NCBI GenBank assembly: GCA_963922315.1
Contig: CAWUID010000003.1
Coordinates: forward strand, 8,605 to 72,604
Length of the DNA stretch: 64,000 bases
Direction of reading: 5' to 3'
Origin: JAHDBG01 sp963922315
GTDB taxonomy: Bacteria > Pseudomonadota > Gammaproteobacteria > Chromatiales > Chromatiaceae
Shown: positions 59,500 to 64,000 of the stretch, one piece after another
Numbering within the stretch: the first letter of the stretch is position 1
Layout: the number at the start of each line of letters is the position of its first letter
Notes under the pieces: generated by a model
What the model saw: only the letters and a program-made list of their open reading frames with translations
Database searches by the model: none
What the model was told of the DNA's origin: nothing
Made by a program: the position numbers and the translations under genes

Positions 59500-59919
59500 A
59501 TGCCACTGGATCTGAGTTCATTACAGGCCGCGATCACTGCTCTGGATGAGGCGTTAACGTTTGCACGGAGCCCGTTGATGGCACAATTGACGGCAGCACA
59601 ACGTCAGACGGTGCAGGCAGGCGTGATTCAGTGTTTTGAATGTACCTATGAGTTGGCCTGGAAGATGATGAAGCGCTGGCTGGAACATAATCTGGAGTCA
59701 GTGTATGTCGATGGTGTTACCCGTCGGGCATTGTTTCGGTTGGCTGCAGAGTACCAGTTGATTGATGATGTGACCGTTTGGTTTGATTATCACACAACGC
59801 GTAATCAGACGACGCCTACCCATGCATTGCAGATAGCGACCGAAGTTTTTCAGATGGCCCCGGCTTTTCTGGACGATGTACGAGGTTTACTCTGCCAGTT
59901 GCAGCAAAAAAATGATTGA
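59500..59919 (+). CDS. HepT-like HEPN protein (HI0074 family), orphaned
   Basis: HEPN-domain protein of 139 residues, the HI0074 / nucleotidyltransferase substrate-binding family. The signature segments are VIQCFECTYELAWKMMKRWLE and HTTRNQTTPTHAL, the latter carrying an R-x6-H HEPN motif (Arg101, His108). In HepT/MntA toxin-antitoxin pairs this is the RNase toxin and the adjacent nucleotidyltransferase neutralises it. Here the overlapping downstream gene begins as an MntA-like ORF but stops after 12 codons. The residue two after His is Leu, not the modifiable Tyr of the studied HepT. Confidence 0.82.
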   Translation: MPLDLSSLQAAITALDEALTFARSPLMAQLTAAQRQTVQAGVIQCFECTYELAWKMMKRWLEHNLESVYVDGVTRRALFRLAAEYQLIDDVTVWFDYHTTRNQTTPTHALQIATEVFQMAPAFLDDVRGLLCQLQQKND

Positions 59920-59950
59920 TCTGACTCGCTCTGAATATCACCAAATGTAG
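59912..59950 (+). pseudogene. Truncated MntA-like nucleotidyltransferase remnant
   Basis: Overlapping the HEPN stop by 8 bases is ATG followed by MIDLTRSEYHQM and TAG. The start MIDL and the overlap are what the HI0073/MntA partner of HI0074-type genes usually shows. The GSRA...DLD nucleotidyltransferase core is absent; tssG in the opposite direction follows within 14 bases. It is interpreted as a deletion scar of the antitoxin gene, from 12 residues and position only. Confidence 0.45.
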
Positions 59951-59963
59951 ATGTTACTGGCAG

Positions 59964-60989
59964 CTAAGTGCGTACACTGATGCGCACATCGGTTTCTTTT
60001 TTTAACCCGGCCCTGCCCAGAAAGCTGGTCCAGCCCAGCTGTACTCCCTGTTTTGTGTCAGTATTCAGTTGTAGAGGCGGTATGTCCTGCTGAACAATGC
60101 CCAGCCGCAGGTCATACGCCAGCTGATCACGCAGCAGAAACGATATCAGTGCCTGTAATGGCGCAAAGTGTTCTCCATCCGGCAGAAACTGGCGAAAACG
60201 TGCCTGACTCAGTCCCCGGATGACGATACTGAATTTGCCACCGATGCTGTGTACCCGTTCTCCCAGGGTAAAGCTCCGGCCCAGGTTGCCGTTACGCTGG
60301 CCCAGGCGGATCTGTTGATCAGCAGGTACGAGAGTGTGGTACGGCTGCCATTCCTGAATCTGTACCTGTGGCAGGTCAAAGCTGTGCGCAATGATGCCGC
60401 CGACCATCGACGGTGCCCGGCTGCGTGTGGCGATCATCCCGGAGTAGGTGAGTAAGCGGCTCCAGGGGATCGGTGTTTCGCCGCGCAGGCTACGGTCGTT
60501 CAGCCCGATCAGTGAAAATACGGTTTGTGAAAAGCGATCGGTCGCGTCCTGCTGGAAGCGGACATAGTAGCGATATTTGCGCCAGCCCCGGTGTAGCAGG
60601 GTCATCAGGCGGTGGTTGAAGAAATCAAAGAATGCCGCGCGGATGCCGATGCCCTGATGACTTTCATAGGCGATGCGTTCCAGGTAATGATGCGGTAATG
60701 GTGAAGCGCCGCCATGCATACCCAGAAATGCGACCTGCAATTGATAACGCTGTATTTCTTCAGTCGTATCCGGCTGTGCCAGAGTCACTTCTGCGCGTGG
60801 GAAGCCCAACGCCGGGTCGGTACGGAACCGCAGCCGTTCGTCTTCCGGGCGAATGTCCAGCATCTGTTCCAGATTGTCACCATGTACCTGGTGCAGTCGT
60901 TCCACCAGTTGAAAAAACTGGTGCCGGTGTGCCTGCGGCAGCAGGCTGAGGGTCAGATTACCGGTTGTGTCCCGCTCATCAGTTCCCAT
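59964..60989 (-). CDS. tssG: Type VI secretion baseplate subunit TssG
   Basis: Baseplate wedge protein of the T6SS (ImpH/VasB family), 341 residues. Recognisable segments are HRHQFFQLVERLHQVHG, LRFRTDPALGFPRAEV, VAFLGMHGGASPLPHHY, FFDFFNHRLMTLLHRGWRKY and TYSGMIATRSRAPSMVGG. It overlaps tssF by 37 bases. The gene looks intact, but no other T6SS gene follows; downstream lies the convergent HEPN locus. Confidence 0.93.
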   Translation of the reverse strand: MGTDERDTTGNLTLSLLPQAHRHQFFQLVERLHQVHGDNLEQMLDIRPEDERLRFRTDPALGFPRAEVTLAQPDTTEEIQRYQLQVAFLGMHGGASPLPHHYLERIAYESHQGIGIRAAFFDFFNHRLMTLLHRGWRKYRYYVRFQQDATDRFSQTVFSLIGLNDRSLRGETPIPWSRLLTYSGMIATRSRAPSMVGGIIAHSFDLPQVQIQEWQPYHTLVPADQQIRLGQRNGNLGRSFTLGERVHSIGGKFSIVIRGLSQARFRQFLPDGEHFAPLQALISFLLRDQLAYDLRLGIVQQDIPPLQLNTDTKQGVQLGWTSFLGRAGLKKETDVRISVRT

Positions 60990-62752
60990 GTGTACTCTTC
61001 ATTGTTAGTGGCATTATGCAGCCGCAGCAGGTGAAATGAATTGATGCTGCTGTACAGGGTAAAAAAGTGTGATAGTACGGTGGCGAATAAATACATCTCG
61101 CCTTCGCAGGAAAACGCTTCCTGATCCAGGGTCAGGGTGCTTTGCAGGCCGCGCACCGGGAAACCGCGAATAAGCCGGTCCACTGGCTGGGTATCAATCG
61201 ACTGAATGCCTGCCAGGCGCTTTTGTGCGCGGCGTTCGATCTGCACGTCCTGCAAGGCGGCGAAGTCGTAAACCCGCAGAATATTTTTTAGCGGTTCTGG
61301 TTGCAGCAGCGACAGGTAATTCAGTGCCAGGTTTGAGATCAGTGTCCAGTGCAGGCTGCTATCCAGTACCGGGCGGCAGGTCGCTGTCGGTGCGGTGATG
61401 TTGGTGAAAGTGACAAATGACGGGCTTTTTTGCGACGGCACGTCGATATCGCCCACTGTTAATGCTTCCGGCAGAGTACCATTGGTACATTGCAGCGTGA
61501 CGGATATAGTTTCCTGACGACCCAGATAGTGGGCTTCATCGCCGCGCATGAATGCCAGATAGTGTAGCAGCCGATCGTCTTCCACTGCGGTGGTGACCGC
61601 CAGTCGATAATACAGGCGGGTGCGATGGTGTTTACGTTCAATTTCGTGCTGGAATGATTCAAAGGCCGGATAGGCCCGTTCTTTTTCTTCACCAGTCTTT
61701 TCTTCAGTGCTCGCGACCCGTTCAACCTGAAAGATTTCGTAACGGCCCTGCCGGTTATCAGCCGGAAACAGCGGATATTGTATGCGTTCGCCGCTTAGTA
61801 CAATCGGTTCTGCAGTGTGCTCAAACAGATTCACTGCCGGTACGCAAAAAAGAGACAGGTCTTCACTTCTTACCTTGATGTCTTCTGGCAGTGCGCGCTT
61901 GAAATAACATGTGATCACGACCGATGAGCAGCTGTCGCCAGGCCAGCATGAACCGCGCTGATTGTGCAGATGTTGCAGCATAAAGCCATAAAAGCGGCGC
62001 GGAAAAGCCAGAAATTCCTGAATGATGCGGTAGCCGTCAAACACATTCTGCGGATAGGGCAAGATCGCTTCTTCCGGGCTGAAGCCGATGCGTGTCAGGT
62101 TGTCGGCCTGGAGCGTGCGGGTGTGTGTCTGGTTATAGGTGTCGTCATCGGTATCCGGCTGAATCGTGATCCGGTCCAGGTAGCGGAACAGCCACAGGTA
62201 CAAGGTCAGGGCGGTATAGTCTGTACCGCTGAAAAAGAAGGATAACCGGTCGCATTCAATGGAGCGCAATGGCTGTGCCGACAGAGTTTGCAGTTGTATC
62301 CGCAGCACGGATTGTTCGCGGCTGCGTTGTTCGACCAGCCGCGCAATGCGCAGTGGATATACCGACAGATCGGCTGCTGTGCGGAACTGACATGGCAGCC
62401 CTTCCACCGGTCGTGATAACAACAAGGTGTCTTTCGGTACTACCTGGTGTTTCACAATTGCCTGTTCTACCGGATCAAAGCGCATCATGCTGATCGCTGG
62501 TACCGGGCGCAGGTAGTTCGGCCACAACAGGTTCAGCAGCGAGAAAGTCAGCTCCGGAAAGTCGTCTTCGATCTTTTCGCGCAATCGGGCGCTGAGAAAG
62601 GCAAAGCCTTCCAGCAGCCGCTCAATATCCGGATCGGTGGATGACTCGCCAAGAAAACGCGCCAGCTGCGGATGCTGCTTAGCAAAACGTTCGCCCTGCA
62701 GGCGCAGAAACGAAAGTTCATCACGATATAAACGTTGTAGTGTGGTCGACAT
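60953..62752 (-). CDS. tssF: Type VI secretion baseplate subunit TssF
   Basis: Wedge protein (ImpG/VasA family) that forms TssK-TssF2-TssG with tssG. The 599 residues begin LQRLYRDELSFLRLQGERFAKQHPQLARFLG, with DPDIERLLEGFAFLSARLREKIEDDFPEL and LNLLWPNYLRPVPA, the hallmarks of the family. The C-terminal part includes FPVRGLQSTLTL. It appears complete. Upstream, where tssE is usually found, there is only an Rhs-like remnant and IS3 sequence, so the cluster has been disrupted or tssE lies elsewhere. Confidence 0.95.
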   Translation of the reverse strand: MSTTLQRLYRDELSFLRLQGERFAKQHPQLARFLGESSTDPDIERLLEGFAFLSARLREKIEDDFPELTFSLLNLLWPNYLRPVPAISMMRFDPVEQAIVKHQVVPKDTLLLSRPVEGLPCQFRTAADLSVYPLRIARLVEQRSREQSVLRIQLQTLSAQPLRSIECDRLSFFFSGTDYTALTLYLWLFRYLDRITIQPDTDDDTYNQTHTRTLQADNLTRIGFSPEEAILPYPQNVFDGYRIIQEFLAFPRRFYGFMLQHLHNQRGSCWPGDSCSSVVITCYFKRALPEDIKVRSEDLSLFCVPAVNLFEHTAEPIVLSGERIQYPLFPADNRQGRYEIFQVERVASTEEKTGEEKERAYPAFESFQHEIERKHHRTRLYYRLAVTTAVEDDRLLHYLAFMRGDEAHYLGRQETISVTLQCTNGTLPEALTVGDIDVPSQKSPSFVTFTNITAPTATCRPVLDSSLHWTLISNLALNYLSLLQPEPLKNILRVYDFAALQDVQIERRAQKRLAGIQSIDTQPVDRLIRGFPVRGLQSTLTLDQEAFSCEGEMYLFATVLSHFFTLYSSINSFHLLRLHNATNNEEYTWELMSGTQPVI

Positions 62753-62793
62753 AATAGTGTGGGATTAAGAACTCTTGCTTTGTATTGGGCACG

Positions 62794-62906
62794 CTAGTGG
62801 GCGGCGCTGGTAGCGTCGAGTAGGGCGAGAAGCAGGCTGTTTGGGTCGGTCTTCAGGTAGTACTGGGTGCCGTTGTGGGTCTGTGCGACGATGTCTCCGG
62901 CGCTGT
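62794..62906 (-). pseudogene. Rhs-repeat protein C-terminal remnant
   Basis: A minus-strand stretch of about 37 codons ending at TAG 62794-62796 reads YNSAGDIVAQTHNGTQYYLK, then LLLALLDAT. This resembles YD/Rhs repeat sequence. It is cut at its 5' side by the IS3-type end at 62907. Rhs proteins are common T6SS effectors, which fits the neighbouring tssFG. The fragment is too short for certainty. Confidence 0.5.
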
Positions 62907-63237
62907 TGTAAAGTGGACCCCATAGTCCAGACCAATAGGGTCGAAAAATAAGGAATTTTATGGCTGAGAAGAAACGGCTCAAGCAAAGTGAATCGCCTGA
63001 GGCGTTGCATAGTCGAGTGACTGGTGTAGCCGTTCGTTGTTGTAGAAATCAAAGTAAGACTGGAGCCCTTCGTACAGTTCGGATACGGTGTTAAATTCTT
63101 GCAAATAAAGCATTTCCTGCTTAACTGAGCGCCATAAACGTTCCACGAAGATGTTGTCCAGAGCCCGTCCCTTGCCATCCATACTGATTCTGATGTCCTG
63201 GTCTATGAGGGGCTGAAGAAAATCCTGACTGGTGAAC
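62907..63237 (-). mobile_element. IS3-family element A, 3' remnant
   Basis: The left boundary TGTAAAGTGGACCCC (62907-62921) resembles an IS3-family terminal repeat (starting TG). Inside is the C-terminal third of an OrfB transposase on the minus strand. The other side is cut at 63238 by element B, so the element has lost its orfA, most of orfB and one end. Confidence 0.75.
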
Positions 63238-63240
63238 TGT
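62979..63240 (-). pseudogene. IS3-family OrfB transposase, C-terminal fragment
   Basis: The minus-strand frame starts abruptly at QFTSQDFLQPL and continues DIRISMDGKGRALDNIFVERL and WRSVKQEMLYL, ending YFDFYNNERLHQSLDYATP. This is the end of the DDE integrase core, with the catalytic Glu in FVERLWRSVK. Codons upstream of QFTSQ belong to element B. The open frame runs on to 63287 only by chance. The fragment cannot be functional. Confidence 0.85.
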
Positions 63241-63313
63241 AGTGGTCTAATAATCTCGTACCCTATGAAGAGTGAATTCACCCCCATCCTTCAAGCGTGA
63301 AGAGAAGCCACAA

Positions 63314-63613
63314 ATGCCACGGAAATCTTACCCACCAGAATTCAAGCAAGAAACAGCCAGCCTGGTGCTGGATCAGGGTTATAGCCGGAAAGCTGCCGCA
63401 GAAGCGATGGGAGTTGGTTACACCGCGTTAGATCGTTGGGTCAGGCAACTGCGGCAGGAACGCCGTGGCGAACCCCCTGAAAAAGGCCGGGCTATCACAG
63501 ACACCCAGCGCCAGATACAAGAGCTGAAAACCCAGATCAAGCGTTTGGAACGGGAGAAAGCCATCTTAAAAAAGGCTACAGCGCTCTTGATGTCGGACCT
63601 ACCCAGCGTATAG
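63314..63613 (+). CDS. IS3-family transposase OrfA
   Basis: DNA-binding subunit of 99 residues starting MPRKSYPPEFKQETASLVL. The HTH_Tnp_1 helix-turn-helix is YSRKAAAEAMGVGYTALDRWV, and a leucine-zipper-like helix IQELKTQIKRLEREKAILKK follows. ATG 63314 was preferred over a start 14 codons earlier. The frame ends after MSDLPSV. A slippery heptamer near the end allows production of the OrfAB transposase. Confidence 0.9.
   Translation: MPRKSYPPEFKQETASLVLDQGYSRKAAAEAMGVGYTALDRWVRQLRQERRGEPPEKGRAITDTQRQIQELKTQIKRLEREKAILKKATALLMSDLPSV
63568..63574 (+). promoter_or_regulatory. Programmed -1 frameshift heptamer A AAA AAG
   Basis: In the orfA frame the codons are TTA AAA AAG, giving the canonical slippery heptamer. 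Slipping back one base joins the orfA frame to the open orfB frame, which reads GYSALDVGPTQRIE and onward. Confidence 0.85.
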
Positions 63614-64000
63614 AGTTGGGAGACATTTTGAGCGCTGATTATCCAAAACGTGAATTATCCCAGGTGTTAGATATTCCGCGCAGCACCTATTATTCGTATC
63701 AGCAACGCAAAGGCACGGTCAATACAGAGCGAGAACGGTTGAAAGCCAAAGTCGTTTCGCTGCATCAGGCCAGCCGACAGGCGGCAGGTAGCCGAACGCT
63801 AACTGGCCAACTGAAACAACAAGGTGAACGAGTTGGACGTTACAAAGTGAGAAGCCTGATGAAAGAGGCCAACCTAACCAGCAAGCAACCCGGAAAACAT
63901 CGTTATAAACCAGCGACTAAACCTTCAGATGTTGCTGATAACCATTTAAATCGACAATTTACGACAGATCAAACCAATCAAGTTTGGTGCGGTGATGTGA
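63574..64000 (+). CDS. IS3-family transposase OrfB (partial, reached by -1 frameshift)
   Basis: The -1 frame stays open to the window end (about 142 codons). It shows the HTH_21 region (LSQVLDIPRSTYYSYQQRKG), the conserved ASRQAAGSRTLTGQLKQQG segment with YKVRSLMKEANL, and TDQTNQVWCGDV with the first catalytic Asp of the DDE core. Independent initiation at a TTG in LGDIL is possible, but fusion to OrfA by frameshift is the family's rule. The rest lies beyond the window. Confidence 0.88.

Larger units (their letters stand above)
63238..64000 (+). mobile_element. IS3-family element B, 5' part (continues past window end)
   Basis: The probable left end is TGTAGTGGTCTAATAATCTC at 63238, exactly where the OrfB homology of element A stops. 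It contains orfA and the start of a frameshifted orfB. The right end is outside the window. Element B is therefore inserted into element A. Confidence 0.8.

Noticed and set aside
62765..63178. 137-codon minus-strand ORF across the IS remnant
   Set aside because: Runs out of frame with both the Rhs remnant and the OrfB fragment; no recognisable sequence.

Overview
The window is 64 kb of a gram-negative bacterial chromosome, most likely a sulfur-oxidising gammaproteobacterium. The evidence is the gene set: lptBAC, rpoD with a long sigma-70 insert, rpsA-ihfB, qmcA-nfeD, ygfB-pepP, a ParAB locus, adenylylatable type I glutamine synthetase, a type VI secretion fragment and a full-length soxB thiosulfohydrolase. 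The genus cannot be fixed from sequence alone. Coding density is high, many neighbours overlap by 1-37 bases, and several convergent pairs overlap at their 3' ends.

Layout. 1-2.2 kb: the end of an L,D-peptidase of the Csd6/Pgp2 kind, translationally coupled to an M99 carboxypeptidase of the Csd4/Pgp1 kind (cell-shape peptidoglycan trimming). 2.4-3.3 kb: a mobile PD-(D/E)XK gene. 3.3-5.1 kb: lptC-lptA-lptB (leftward). 5.3-9.2 kb: anmK, a TlpA-like thioredoxin, dsbD, sdhE. 9.2-13.9 kb: nagZ-hpt, ftsK, panB. 14.0-15.1 kb: an AT-rich orphan ParA. 15.2-17.5 kb: parA-parB-UDG (leftward). 17.6-23.8 kb: amgK, a 3-methyladenine/EndoIII-like glycosylase, nfeD-qmcA, rpoD, an AAA_14/DUF4143 ATPase. 23.9-29.5 kb: purL, a broken antitoxin-like ORF, glnA. 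29.6-32.7 kb: an amber-interrupted CAP-domain gene, soxB, mscL, tRNA-Ile(CAT). 32.8-39.8 kb: aroA-cmk-rpsA-ihfB, a PfkB kinase, ygfB-pepP. 39.8-51.7 kb (leftward): porin, typA, M16 protease, murU, rho, alr, dnaB, an unusual P-type ATPase, cysE. 51.7-58.7 kb: HIT protein, a C45-like hydrolase, aroC, ampG, a very large inverted repeat, pyrG-kdsA. 58.8-64 kb: an accessory zone with a REP-like structured repeat, a pRiA4b ORF-3 gene, an orphan HepT-like HEPN gene, a tssF-tssG fragment, an Rhs remnant and two nested IS3-family elements. The second IS element continues past the window end.

How the genes work together. The recurring theme is the cell wall. AmpG (muropeptide import), NagZ, AnmK, AmgK and MurU are the transporter and enzymes of the Pseudomonas-type anabolic recycling route from anhydromuropeptides to UDP-MurNAc. 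Alr makes D-Ala, and the Csd6/Csd4-like pair trims stem peptides. The outer membrane is served by LptABC and KdsA. Dispersed structure includes a REP-like multi-hairpin repeat (two copies), a 30-base stem-loop repeat (two copies), a 78-base near-palindrome upstream of pyrG and a C-rich rho leader suited to Rho-dependent autoregulation.
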